21,380 nucleotides of DNA from the IMG/VR virus record IMGVR_UViG_3300017728_000136, positions 1 to 21,380 of that record. The stretch is one strand, 5' to 3'. The translations under genes were made by a program, and so were the position numbers. Within the stretch, counting starts at the first letter, position 1. Each line of letters starts with the position of its first letter. The notes beneath the pieces were generated by a model. The model worked only from the letters and a program-made list of their open reading frames with translations. It searched no databases and had not been told where the DNA came from. Below are positions 1 to 7,121 of the stretch, piece by piece. The stretch is from a virus.

Positions 1-239
1 TCGACTACATCGCCGATCTCAACGAGAAGGCGAAGGGCGGGTTTGAACTGACCTCATGCCTCAAGCACTGGGCTGGGTACGGGATCACGACCAAGGAAGA
101 ACTCGGCGAATACCTCGACGCCTGCGTGGACTACGCCGACGCGAGACCTGAGCAGGATTCCGTTACGGAGTATCACTACGATGCTCCAGAACCGACTTGG
201 GACGCTGTGTCCCGCCACGACTCCAACGAAGGATGGTGA
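1..239 (+). CDS. hypothetical protein, 5'-truncated by window edge
   Basis: A reading frame is open from the first complete codon (base 3) to TGA at 237-239, giving 78 visible residues; the start lies outside the window. The visible protein is soluble, acidic and rich in Asp, Glu and Tyr (it begins DYIADLNEKAKGG and ends SRHDSNEGW). I see no catalytic motif and do not recognise a family. Codons are rich in C/G at third positions, as in the next few genes. The stop lies 5 bases before the next start, so it is probably the upstream member of the same operon. Function unknown. Confidence 0.6.
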   Translation, partial: DYIADLNEKAKGGFELTSCLKHWAGYGITTKEELGEYLDACVDYADARPEQDSVTEYHYDAPEPTWDAVSRHDSNEGW

Positions 240-243
240 ACTG

Positions 244-486
244 ATGCAATTCTACAACCCCGATGACTACAACGCAGACATTCTCGACGCCGATTCGCGG
301 GCTGATCAGGATATCGCATACTGGATCGAAGACGACAATGGCGTCGGTCGATGGAGCGATGATTGGGACGGTGAACTCTCCGACGAGGAATACCGTAATC
401 TCCCGATCGAGGAACAGTCTATGGATGCGTTCGCTCCTGGCGTGGTAGATGGTTATGAACTGGAACTCGATGACTGCCCTTTTTGA
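244..486 (+). CDS. small acidic hypothetical protein (80 aa)
   Basis: The start is placed at ATG 244 because GAAGGA lies about 10 bases upstream and the preceding gene ends at 239; an in-frame ATG at 181 would overlap that gene. The product (begins MQFYNPDDYNAD) is extremely acidic, with many Asp/Glu across its length and aromatic residues (Trp, Tyr) between them. Such small acidic proteins are common in T4-like phage early regions, some acting as DNA mimics or host-factor binders, but nothing here proves that. No cysteine pairs, membrane segment or known motif. Family not recognised. Confidence 0.65.
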   Translation: MQFYNPDDYNADILDADSRADQDIAYWIEDDNGVGRWSDDWDGELSDEEYRNLPIEEQSMDAFAPGVVDGYELELDDCPF

Positions 487-496
487 GGAAATGAAA

Positions 497-790
497 ATGG
501 TCGATACCAGCAAGATGATGATGAAATTCGCCGGCGTTGTTCACGATGACAAGGCGCCTGAAGGACCGCTCCGCGGCGCTCGGTTCGCTAGTAACTGGCG
601 CGTTGGAGATCACCACTTCCGCGTGTCGAGTGTGGAGAACGAACAGACGACCGAAACGATGGTGTTTCGACTCATCGGGGGCAAGGTGGACTACTTCGAT
701 CTCTGGGCGGATCACGAATTCCGATCGAACGCCAGCCAGCACGGGAAGTTCCTTCAGGAATTTCTTGAGAATCCCGATCCCAAGGATTGA
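497..790 (+). CDS. hypothetical protein (97 aa)
   Basis: ATG 497 is preferred over ATG 491 and the more upstream 449 because GAGGAA (485-490) sits six bases before it. The ribosome-binding site overlaps the stop of the previous gene (TGA 484-486), which suggests translational coupling. The product (begins MVDTSKMMMKFAG) looks globular, with alternating beta-like stretches such as HHFRVSSVENEQTTETMVF and a C-terminal helix. No catalytic motif or membrane segment is visible and the family is not recognised. It belongs to the chain of tightly packed genes that ends with the lysozyme at 1099. Confidence 0.65.
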   Translation: MVDTSKMMMKFAGVVHDDKAPEGPLRGARFASNWRVGDHHFRVSSVENEQTTETMVFRLIGGKVDYFDLWADHEFRSNASQHGKFLQEFLENPDPKD

Positions 791-794
791 TCCA

Positions 795-947
795 ATGATA
801 GATTCACTTCTCGCCGATATGGCAAAGGATGCTCTCATGGCCGAAATCGTTCCGTTTCTTATTGTTGGTGCCATGTTTGGTACAATATATTTCACGAACC
901 ACTGGTTCAACCAGATCAACAAGGTGTTGGATAGAAAGAAGAAGTGA
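795..947 (+). CDS. small single-pass membrane protein (50 aa)
   Basis: ATG 795 follows AAGGA (782-786) and begins four bases after the preceding stop. The protein has a short N-terminal helix, one clear hydrophobic segment at about residues 17-32 (IVPFLIVGAMFGTIYF) and a basic tail ending in KVLDRKKK. This is a membrane-anchored miniprotein with a positively charged side. It lies two genes before an exported lysozyme, so a holin-like or lysis-accessory role is possible. That is an inference from position only; one membrane segment with a Lys/Arg tail is not diagnostic. Its stop overlaps the next start (TGATG at 945-949). Confidence 0.6.
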   Translation: MIDSLLADMAKDALMAEIVPFLIVGAMFGTIYFTNHWFNQINKVLDRKKK

Positions 948-1102
948 TGCAGAGAAAGCAGAAGACTGGATGGCGTGGTGATAAGGCTCGACCGAACAAC
1001 AGAGCCAAGACTTGGTCGTCGAAAGATCGTGATCCCAAGAGGGATCGTCGAAACTGGAGGAAGGACGCTCCTTCCTCCTCCGAAATCGTCTGGATTGGAT
1101 GA
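947..1102 (+). CDS. small basic protein (51 aa)
   Basis: The start ATG at 947 overlaps the previous stop (TGATG), and its stop TGA (1100-1102) overlaps the lysozyme start (ATGA at 1099), so the three genes are translationally linked. The product begins MQRKQKTGWRGDKARPNN and is full of Lys, Arg, Asn and Asp with several Trp. It is probably disordered and could bind nucleic acid. No family recognised. The overlaps on both sides are the main evidence that it is a real gene. Confidence 0.5.
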   Translation: MQRKQKTGWRGDKARPNNRAKTWSSKDRDPKRDRRNWRKDAPSSSEIVWIG

Positions 1103-1521
1103 ACATGAAGACTTCTCTCTCGCTTCTCGCCGTTGGTATTCTTTGTTCGACTCTCGCTAATGCGGAGGTTCCTCGCCGACTCATGGATGCAATTCGCATC
1201 GTCGAGTCGGGTAATAATGACTCTGCGGTGGGTGACAATGGAAACGCCATCGGTCCGTATCAGATTTGGCGTTCCTATTGGAAGGATGCAGTACAATTCG
1301 ATAAGAGCATTGGTGGGAAGTACGAAGACTGTTTCAACCGTGAGTATTCCGAGAAGATCGTGAATGCCTATATGGATCGGTATGCGATTGAGCGACGACT
1401 GGGGCGGACGCCTACGATGGAGGATATCGCTCGTATTCACAACGGTGGACCGAACGGTTATCGCAAGAAGGCCACCCAGTCCTATTGGGAAAAGGTTCTC
1501 GGTAATCTGAAAATCGATTGA
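1099..1521 (+). CDS. exported invertebrate-type (destabilase-like) lysozyme, probable endolysin
   Basis: The 140-residue product starts with a classic signal peptide (MNMKTSLSLLAVGILCSTLANA, likely cut after Ala22). The mature domain has IVESGNNDSAVGDNGNAIGP followed by YQI at about residues 34-56, and ARIHNGGPNGY near 120-130. The GPYQI plus HNGGPNG pair is the hallmark I know from i-type lysozymes (destabilase family). The Glu of VESGN and the Asp of VGDNG are the probable catalytic acids. It should hydrolyse peptidoglycan in the periplasm after Sec export. Unlike animal homologues it has almost no cysteines (one in the signal peptide, one in the mature part). Start 1099 is chosen for its ATGA overlap with the preceding stop; ATG 1105 is an alternative. 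A terminator follows 26 bases after the stop. Confidence 0.8.
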   Translation: MNMKTSLSLLAVGILCSTLANAEVPRRLMDAIRIVESGNNDSAVGDNGNAIGPYQIWRSYWKDAVQFDKSIGGKYEDCFNREYSEKIVNAYMDRYAIERRLGRTPTMEDIARIHNGGPNGYRKKATQSYWEKVLGNLKID

Positions 1522-1547
1522 ACTAAAACAAAATGATCCCCGTAGAG

Positions 1548-1571
1548 AGAGACGCGAAAGCGTCTCTTTTT
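1548..1571 (+). terminator. rho-independent terminator after the lysozyme gene
   Basis: An 8-bp perfect stem AGAGACGC / GCGTCTCT closed by a GAAA tetraloop is followed directly by a run of T (1567-1571). It ends the 1-1521 gene cluster and lies just before the consensus promoter at 1574. Confidence 0.88.
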
Positions 1572-1573
1572 AC

Positions 1574-1601
1574 TTGACAGATTTTAAAATGGTGTTATAA
1601 T
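1574..1601 (+). promoter_or_regulatory. sigma70-type promoter (TTGACA-16-TATAAT)
   Basis: A perfect TTGACA at 1574-1579 and TATAAT at 1596-1601 are separated by 16 bp. It starts right behind the terminator of the lysozyme operon and drives the small genes from 1650 onward. Confidence 0.85.
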
Positions 1602-1649
1602 TTCTGTGTCAACAGTATCCATAACCCTAAATAAAAAGGAGTAGTGATT

Positions 1650-1907
1650 ATGAATCGAGAATCGATGGTAGATCAACTTCACCGCGGCATCTGTACGGTC
1701 GTGTTTGAAAAAAAGGATGGTTCAATGCGAGAGATGCATTGTACGCTTCATCCCGATCGGCTTCCTGAACGTCAACAACTGACGGAGGTTTCTCCTACCC
1801 CACCCAACCCAGATACTGTCCGTGTCTTCGATACTGATCTCCAAGAGTGGCGATCGTTCCGTGTAGACTCGGTCAATAAGTTTTCCACACCACAACTTCT
1901 AATCTAA
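1650..1907 (+). CDS. hypothetical protein (85 aa)
   Basis: ATG 1650 is chosen over GTG 1644 because AAGGAG (1636-1641) lies eight bases upstream. It is the first gene after the strong promoter at 1574, so it is probably expressed early. The product begins MNRESMVDQLHRGICTVVFE and contains a beta-rich region followed by a Pro-rich stretch (SPTPPNPDTVRVFD). No catalytic or membrane signature is visible and the family is not recognised. Its stop TAA overlaps the ribosome-binding site of the next gene (AAGGAGG 1906-1912). Confidence 0.7.
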   Translation: MNRESMVDQLHRGICTVVFEKKDGSMREMHCTLHPDRLPERQQLTEVSPTPPNPDTVRVFDTDLQEWRSFRVDSVNKFSTPQLLI

Positions 1908-1918
1908 GGAGGCCCATT

Positions 1919-2143
1919 ATGGCTGGTAAATTTGTAGGTGTAGACTGGTACGATGGTGACTATGGCGTATTTGAAAAGCATGGGGATAAGTATATCCCTG
2001 TCAAATTCTCGAAAGAGATTTATGACTGCATTCAATATGTTTGTTGTAGATACGATCACTTAGATACGATTGAAATACCAGAAACAATATCAGAGATTGC
2101 CGCCATGGTAGCCCGTGAATCTATCTTAGAGAATGTTGCGTAA
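1919..2143 (+). CDS. hypothetical protein (74 aa)
   Basis: ATG 1919 is preceded by a perfect AAGGAGG (1906-1912), six bases upstream. The product begins MAGKFVGVDWYDGDYGVFEK, a beta-hairpin-like acidic and aromatic segment, and continues with a helical half containing CIQYVCCRYDHLD, i.e. three cysteines within six residues (C-x4-CC). That spacing is not a standard zinc motif. The family is not recognised. It is cotranscribed with its neighbours from the promoter at 1574. Confidence 0.7.
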   Translation: MAGKFVGVDWYDGDYGVFEKHGDKYIPVKFSKEIYDCIQYVCCRYDHLDTIEIPETISEIAAMVARESILENVA

Positions 2144-2153
2144 ACATATCCAT

Positions 2154-2186
2154 ACAGTCTTTATAGTATGATAAAGTGACGACTGT
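2154..2186 (+). promoter_or_regulatory. inverted repeat before the 2205 gene
   Basis: ACAGTC (about 2154-2159) and GACTGT (about 2181-2186) can pair, with TTTAT/ATAAA inside. The inner part contains TATGAT (2167-2172), which resembles a -10 box, but no good -35 is found 15-18 bases upstream. It may be an mRNA hairpin or a weak, regulated promoter. Confidence 0.3.
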
Positions 2187-2204
2187 GATTCAAGGAGATC
2201 ACAG

Positions 2205-2447
2205 ATGGCTAAGAAAAAAGATTCGTTTAGTTATCCCGAAGACAGAGATCGTTGGCTAGAAGATCTTATTGAGATCGGTGAATCCGCGGTCATTGCTTAC
2301 GAGAAGTATCTTCTGGATGAAATAGGATACAAAGATCTTGCGAAGGTTATGTTACTCATGAGAGAGAATCTTCCCATGACGAAGGAAACACCAAGATCAT
2401 ACAAAGCAAGGCCGAAAGCACGGCGAAAGGAAAAGCGTGATGAGTGA
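2205..2447 (+). CDS. small charged hypothetical protein (80 aa)
   Basis: ATG 2205 follows AAGGAG with suitable spacing. The product begins MAKKKDSFSYPEDRDRWLED, has a predicted helical middle (ESAVIAYEKYLLDEIGYKDLAKVMLLM) and a strongly basic tail (SYKARPKARRKEKRDE) that suggests contact with nucleic acid. The family is not recognised. The stop overlaps the next start by eight bases (ATG 2440, TGA 2445-2447). Confidence 0.7.
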   Translation: MAKKKDSFSYPEDRDRWLEDLIEIGESAVIAYEKYLLDEIGYKDLAKVMLLMRENLPMTKETPRSYKARPKARRKEKRDE

Positions 2448-2745
2448 TTTTAATGGTTACCGACTTCATATTGATATTCCAGTTGGACATGACAAGGACC
2501 GAGCGGTAGAACATGCGGAAGAAATTATGTCTTCCTTCACTTCCGAGGGAGGGTGGCCTATCATTGACAAAGCCGGTCTCTTGCAGGTGAACTACCGTCT
2601 CGGCAATGATCTTGATCGGCAGAAGTCAAACTATCTTCGTGTGAATGAGAATGGTCATGTCATGAATAAGAAGTGTAGTATTGTCTTGAGTAAAGAAGAT
2701 CCGAATCAAACTGAGTTCGATTTTGTGTCTTCTGATGAGTGTTGA
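2440..2745 (+). CDS. hypothetical protein (101 aa)
   Basis: ATG 2440 is preferred over GTG 2437 and is preceded by AAAGGA about eight bases upstream, inside the previous gene. The product begins MSDFNGYRLHIDIPVGHDKD. It looks like a small alpha/beta fold: a first strand, a helix with RAVEHAEEIMSSF, then strands such as LLQVNYRLG. The C-terminal end (FDFVSSDEC) is acidic. No active-site motif is recognised. It ends eight bases before tRNA-Gln. Confidence 0.65.
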   Translation: MSDFNGYRLHIDIPVGHDKDRAVEHAEEIMSSFTSEGGWPIIDKAGLLQVNYRLGNDLDRQKSNYLRVNENGHVMNKKCSIVLSKEDPNQTEFDFVSSDEC

Positions 2746-2753
2746 ATGAGATT

Positions 2754-2824
2754 TGTCCCGTAGTGTAATGGTAGCACTTTTGTTTTTGGTACAAACAGTC
2801 CTAGTTCGAGTCTAGGCGGGACAG
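2754..2824 (+). tRNA. tRNA-Gln (anticodon TTG)
   Basis: A full cloverleaf can be drawn: acceptor TGTCCCG/CGGGACA (7 bp), D-stem GTGT/GCAC, anticodon stem TTTGT/ACAAA with loop TTTTGGT, and T-arm CCTAG-TTCGAGT-CTAGG. The discriminator base is G, as expected for Gln. CCA is not encoded. It reads CAA codons. Confidence 0.92.
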
Positions 2825-2857
2825 TTATATACATAATGATGATCACTGGAGATTGTT

Positions 2858-5800
2858 ATGCGTAAGAATCTAAAGCCATCATTAAGACAAGACTCCCTTC
2901 GTCGAGTCCGAAGGACAATTGACCCCGTTGAAGAAATCATTTTTGATGTGGGTCAAGATACCACTATCAACTTTGAGGGTAGTCCCCTCATGCAGTCAGG
3001 TTTAGTGAACGATCCGAATGGGAAGGTCGTTGTTAATACTGATACGGACAATGATTCTGTTCCAAACACTTCATACAAAGACGAGGATTGGATTGCAATT
3101 GGCTTGGCGGTGGACAATGTTACTGGCGCCACTGATGACATCGTAGACAATCCTGGCCCAAATCAGGGCGATCCAGAAGAGGGTTCGGGGGGCGACTTTC
3201 AACCACCAACCGATGTTGCTGGTACTCCTACCTTCATGGAATACACACAAATCGGACCAAAGAGATCTATTCTTCTTTTCGATTTGACAAGTATCCCACC
3301 CAATGCTGAGATCACGGAAGCAACATTAAGCATCACGAATACCAATATGGTATCCTCCTCTGATGATGTATTTAATGATGGTAGTTTGACAATTGAGTGG
3401 CCTGGCAATGTTACTTGTGAAGTTTTGAGTCTACCAGAGGACACCACTGCTGATTGCACTTGGAACACGAAAGACAGAAGTGTCGTAACGGAAGAGGGCT
3501 TTGATGTTCCAGATCCAACAAAGCGTTGGTGGAGAACTTCGGAGCCTGGTGTTGTTCCACCAAACGCGATTGGAATTGCACAGAACACAAGAAGAGAGGA
3601 TCGCCCCGAGCCTCAAGAAACTTTTGATTCCCGTGCAACCATTTCAACCCCATCGAATGTCAGTGGAGTCGGTGGCGAATATTACGGTCACATTGGATAT
3701 GGTATTTCTGGTGGTGGTTATGCGGTAAATATTGACCCAGCAAATCCATCGGCAGGACATCCTACTTTTGACATCACGGTAGAGTCTCTAGGGAGTCCTA
3801 ACACTGTTTTTTCGGTTGATGTTAGTGACAATGTTCAGTATTCAATCACCAATCAAAATAGAAGATGTAATCTTTTGCTTCGTGCCCAGCACTGGGATAC
3901 CAATGACGCCGCTGACGTTGCAAATGTAAACGAACAAAGAAGATATCCTGAAAACTTAAATCCGGATCCACCTCTGGAGTTTGAGCGTGCGTATATTACC
4001 AGTCCGTTGGCAACCAGTGGTGAACTTCCTGACACAGATTCGGACGGTGTTTCCGATGAGCCAATTGAAAATGACCAAACTTTACACGCCGTTACAGTCA
4101 ATCTTGCGAATGCAGACAGTGTAACCTACGAATGGCAAATTCAAATTCCAGTGGTTTATGAAAACATATCAAATGTGAACGCAACCATAAACAATTCTGC
4201 TCCACGGGAGCAGGATGTTCTAGAGATTGCATCGGTACTTTACGACGGTGGTGATAGATCCATCGGTGGTGATGGGTCCACGGATGTAATATCGTATCAG
4301 TGGTTCCGTGATGGCGTTGCAGAGGCGGGCGAAACCAATGTAACCTACATTGTGCCCGAACCTTCTGCTGGAAATGATATCAGTTGTGTGATAACGGTAT
4401 CAAACCTCACAGAGGGAGATGTCGGTGCCGACACCACGGTGGGACCATTCAATGTCTTGCCCGATGGCGACTTTACTCTGACTTTATCGAAAAATCCAAA
4501 TTCGGGTAGTGCGGACGAGGAAACGGGTGTCACAGTTAGTTGTTCGACAACTGGCGTCAACAGACCCTTCTTCAAATATACATGGTACATTCTAAACACC
4601 TCATCATACCCCGATTTTGATAGAGAAGTGACAACAGATGCAACAAGCGATACGAATACGCTACCCGATGTCGATGGACCCGACCCCGTGAATCGGGCTG
4701 TCTGTGATATCACTCTCTATGAAGGAGATCCTGCCGCTGGTGGTGTGGAGTTGATAACTGGAGGAGCACCATCTGATGCAGTAATCGGTGGGTACAACGA
4801 TGGAACAGATACCCGAAGTCAGGTTCGATGGAATGTTATCTTCGTTGGAGATCCTGAACCACCAGATCCCGATCCGTTCACGAATGGAATTTACGATGTG
4901 TTTCATGCTTCGGTTTCTACCAACGTCGATAGTAGCAATGGAACTGTGTTCACTCGTGAAGAGGATGGATGCGATATTCTTGGTAGGTGGGATGATCCTG
5001 TTCTCTCTGGTTGTAATTTCAATGTGTTGGAGGAGCCAGTTTCGTTCTTGAATGACAGCGGGAATCCTCTAGACACGGGGCCCGCCGCCTCTTACATCGG
5101 TGGACAACCATTTGGAAAAAGGCGGAACGTAAATGAGGACTGGGTAAGTATATATCTTGACACTGATCGATTAAATCGATTCCATGAGACAAACGGGGAG
5201 GGTTGTTACGATGATGGGTGTGGAAACAACGATGTTGGCGGATTGATCACCTTCTTGTCGCGGGGTGATGACACTCTGGCACCGAGAACCCCAAGCGCCT
5301 CCGATGTTTGTGATGAATGTACTACTCTGTTTGCCGGCACTGAAACTCACATGGTCACTCTTAACGGAGTAAATGGTAAAGGTGGGAATAAACCGGGGGA
5401 TGTTGCAGTTTGGATTGATGATTTTTCAGACACTGGTGGGTGGATAATCATGGAACCAACCGAAGGATCAATCTGGCGATCTAAAACTGGACAGTTGCAA
5501 AGAATATCGAACCGCGTTCCTGATTTTTGGTCTGACAGTCAGGACAGATGTAGCAACAAGATGATTGGTTGGAGTGTGAAAAACGGAACACCTAACCGTG
5601 ATGAGGCAAGAAGTTTCCTTCGAGGGTTGACACCGTTTGATACTATGGATCGAAGTGCATTTTGGGCCGCAGATTCATCTACCATGTGTATCTCAGACAG
5701 TTCTGGTTTGGTAATCAATTCAGAAAATACCAGACCAAGTGGCTCAAGTGACGCAAACGCAGGTCGAGCCATAACTGCAAGACTTGTATTTTACAACGAG

Positions 5801-6619
5801 GAAATCGAATCCGAACATTATGCCGCTGTTATAAATGCTACCAAGAGCAATCCCGCCTTCATGTCTTCGACCTCGTTACCTTCAGTCCCTGCTTATTCGG
5901 CGGGACCAAATTCTTCATCTGGTGGAGGAGGTGGGCCTCAACCTAAACCTGGCGCTGAAACTATACCTACCATTGGTGACTTCGGCGAGAACGCTGACGG
6001 TGTAATCTCCTTTACCAGTACCTCAACAGTCACAGATATACCAGTTAGTAATTACAACGAGGGATACCCCGAAAGTGATTTGGATATACTCACTGTTGGT
6101 AATGTAACTCTAGCAGATAAAAACACCACGACGGATTTTGCTTTTGCTCGGTTCTATAATCAATATGTTTGTCCCAGAGTAGAACCGGTGAATAATGTAC
6201 TCGATCCCGCCGATCCATCAACGGTTCTTGTCACCGCAGGAAACACAAAAGAGTATTATGATTACTATTATGGTGGGAATAGTACCACCTATGATCCAAC
6301 TGGCCCCGATGCCTTCGGGGGACCAAATTTTGCCTTAGTGACATACCAGTGGGATGAAGTTAATGGTGTTTGGAATTTGGTCGGATATAGAACAGGAAAT
6401 AAAATACAAATCCCTGAGTTTACCGGTAATTTACCAGATCACATGTATTTTCGCCCGGGTGAAGCCGATGCAACTGATTACTTGGATGAAAGCATGGGGC
6501 ATGTTCTTTATGTCTTCGATACGAGAACAGACTACGAAACAAATGTGCCTGCTCAGTGGCGAGACATAACCAGTTGGAATACGACAACGGGAGTTAGTTT
6601 CCCGATAATCCCCATATAA
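2858..6619 (+). CDS. giant multidomain virion/adhesin-like protein (1253 aa)
   Basis: ATG 2858 follows GGAG (2848-2851). It begins with a basic N-terminus (MRKNLKPSLRQDSLRRVRR). At about residues 137-160 it has SILLFDLTSIPPNAEITEA, typical of DNRLRE/carbohydrate-binding beta-sandwich domains. DTDSDGVSDE at about 392-401 is a calcium-binding thrombospondin-type-3-like motif. Around residues 440-600 lie immunoglobulin-like strands (VISYQWFRDG near 480, FFKYTWYI near 571). A Cys-containing region follows at about 700-830 (GCYDDGCGNN, DVCDECTT), then a Gly/Ser/Pro linker (SSGGGGGPQPKPG) near 1025-1040. There is no signal peptide. The domain types fit a tail fibre, tail-tip adhesin or other extended surface protein that touches host glycans. 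It stands alone on the plus strand between tRNA-Gln and tRNA-Ile, away from the minus-strand structural block. The exact virion role is inferred. Confidence 0.75.
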   Translation: MRKNLKPSLRQDSLRRVRRTIDPVEEIIFDVGQDTTINFEGSPLMQSGLVNDPNGKVVVNTDTDNDSVPNTSYKDEDWIAIGLAVDNVTGATDDIVDNPGPNQGDPEEGSGGDFQPPTDVAGTPTFMEYTQIGPKRSILLFDLTSIPPNAEITEATLSITNTNMVSSSDDVFNDGSLTIEWPGNVTCEVLSLPEDTTADCTWNTKDRSVVTEEGFDVPDPTKRWWRTSEPGVVPPNAIGIAQNTRREDRPEPQETFDSRATISTPSNVSGVGGEYYGHIGYGISGGGYAVNIDPANPSAGHPTFDITVESLGSPNTVFSVDVSDNVQYSITNQNRRCNLLLRAQHWDTNDAADVANVNEQRRYPENLNPDPPLEFERAYITSPLATSGELPDTDSDGVSDEPIENDQTLHAVTVNLANADSVTYEWQIQIPVVYENISNVNATINNSAPREQDVLEIASVLYDGGDRSIGGDGSTDVISYQWFRDGVAEAGETNVTYIVPEPSAGNDISCVITVSNLTEGDVGADTTVGPFNVLPDGDFTLTLSKNPNSGSADEETGVTVSCSTTGVNRPFFKYTWYILNTSSYPDFDREVTTDATSDTNTLPDVDGPDPVNRAVCDITLYEGDPAAGGVELITGGAPSDAVIGGYNDGTDTRSQVRWNVIFVGDPEPPDPDPFTNGIYDVFHASVSTNVDSSNGTVFTREEDGCDILGRWDDPVLSGCNFNVLEEPVSFLNDSGNPLDTGPAASYIGGQPFGKRRNVNEDWVSIYLDTDRLNRFHETNGEGCYDDGCGNNDVGGLITFLSRGDDTLAPRTPSASDVCDECTTLFAGTETHMVTLNGVNGKGGNKPGDVAVWIDDFSDTGGWIIMEPTEGSIWRSKTGQLQRISNRVPDFWSDSQDRCSNKMIGWSVKNGTPNRDEARSFLRGLTPFDTMDRSAFWAADSSTMCISDSSGLVINSENTRPSGSSDANAGRAITARLVFYNEEIESEHYAAVINATKSNPAFMSSTSLPSVPAYSAGPNSSSGGGGGPQPKPGAETIPTIGDFGENADGVISFTSTSTVTDIPVSNYNEGYPESDLDILTVGNVTLADKNTTTDFAFARFYNQYVCPRVEPVNNVLDPADPSTVLVTAGNTKEYYDYYYGGNSTTYDPTGPDAFGGPNFALVTYQWDEVNGVWNLVGYRTGNKIQIPEFTGNLPDHMYFRPGEADATDYLDESMGHVLYVFDTRTDYETNVPAQWRDITSWNTTTGVSFPIIPI

Positions 6620-6624
6620 ACCAC

Positions 6625-6652
6625 TTGACAAACCCGATCTGTATACTATAAT
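6625..6652 (+). promoter_or_regulatory. sigma70-type promoter with TTGACAAACC element
   Basis: TTGACA at 6625-6630 and TATAAT at 6647-6652 have a 16-bp spacer. The sequence continues AACC after the -35 box, shared with the promoters at 7732, 8228 and 9527. Transcription would begin about four bases before tRNA-Ile. Confidence 0.88.
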
Positions 6653-6662
6653 TCATGCATAC

Positions 6663-6735
6663 GGGTTGGAAGCGGATGGCATCAGCAGTAACGCTTATAA
6701 CGTTATTTTCGGGAGTTCGAGTCTCCCCCAACCCA
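6663..6735 (+). tRNA. tRNA-Ile (anticodon TAT), atypical D-arm
   Basis: Acceptor GGGTTGG/CCAACCC, anticodon stem TAACG/CGTTA with loop CTTATAA, variable TTTTC and T-arm GGGAG-TTCGAGT-CTCCC are all intact, with discriminator A. The anticodon TAT reads AUA. The D region (6670-6688) is odd: position 8 is A rather than T, and I can form only a two-base-pair GC/GC D-stem. It may be a real but divergent tRNA or a decaying one. Confidence 0.75.
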
Positions 6736-6752
6736 TTGGAAATTTTTTTATT

Positions 6753-7121
6753 ATGGAACGAGAACCAACAATTTATGTTGCTGGACCCATGCGTGGGTTC
6801 GAGAACTACAACTACCCTGCCTTTGATCGATGCGCCCGTGTGCTTCGAGAACAAGGCTGGTGTGTAATCAATCCAGCCGAACTTGACCGTGATCAAGGCA
6901 AACCCACATCACCATCATACGAGTTTGATCCCGACAACTGCTACGAAGATCATGAATTCATGCGTGCTGCTCTCAAGCGAGACATGGTTGCGATCTGTGA
7001 TGATTGTACAGCGATCTATATGATGTCTGGTTGGGAAAAGAGCAAGGGTGCCAATGCGGAGTTGGCACTTGCAAAGGCACTGAACATTAAAGTCTTCTAT
7101 GAGGCACCACTCCCGAAATGA
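6753..7121 (+). CDS. DUF4406-type protein, nucleoside 2-deoxyribosyltransferase-like fold
   Basis: The 122-residue product begins MEREPTIYVAGPMRGFENYN, the N-terminal signature of the DUF4406 family. Members are small Rossmann-like proteins related to nucleoside 2-deoxyribosyltransferases and are frequent in phages. Further family-like features are NPAELDRDQG after the first helix, RDMVAICDDCTAIYMMSGWE (residues about 73-92), and SKGANAELALAKALNIKVF, in which the Glu of AxAEL is in the position of the catalytic acid in that superfamily. The true substrate is unknown; a role in nucleotide salvage or modified-base metabolism is inference. ATG 6753 has no clear Shine-Dalgarno, only a T-rich 17-base spacer after tRNA-Ile. 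Its stop overlaps the next start (ATGA at 7118). Confidence 0.78.
   Translation: MEREPTIYVAGPMRGFENYNYPAFDRCARVLREQGWCVINPAELDRDQGKPTSPSYEFDPDNCYEDHEFMRAALKRDMVAICDDCTAIYMMSGWEKSKGANAELALAKALNIKVFYEAPLPK

Noticed and set aside
3287-3292. TTGACA inside the giant virion gene, and other in-gene copies (2571, 3387, 7674)
   Set aside because: No -10-like box at 16-18 bp downstream, and the copies sit in coding sequence.
3199-3588. Minus-strand frame inside the giant plus-strand virion gene
   Set aside because: No ribosome-binding site and no recognisable protein pattern; explained by codon bias of the plus-strand gene.
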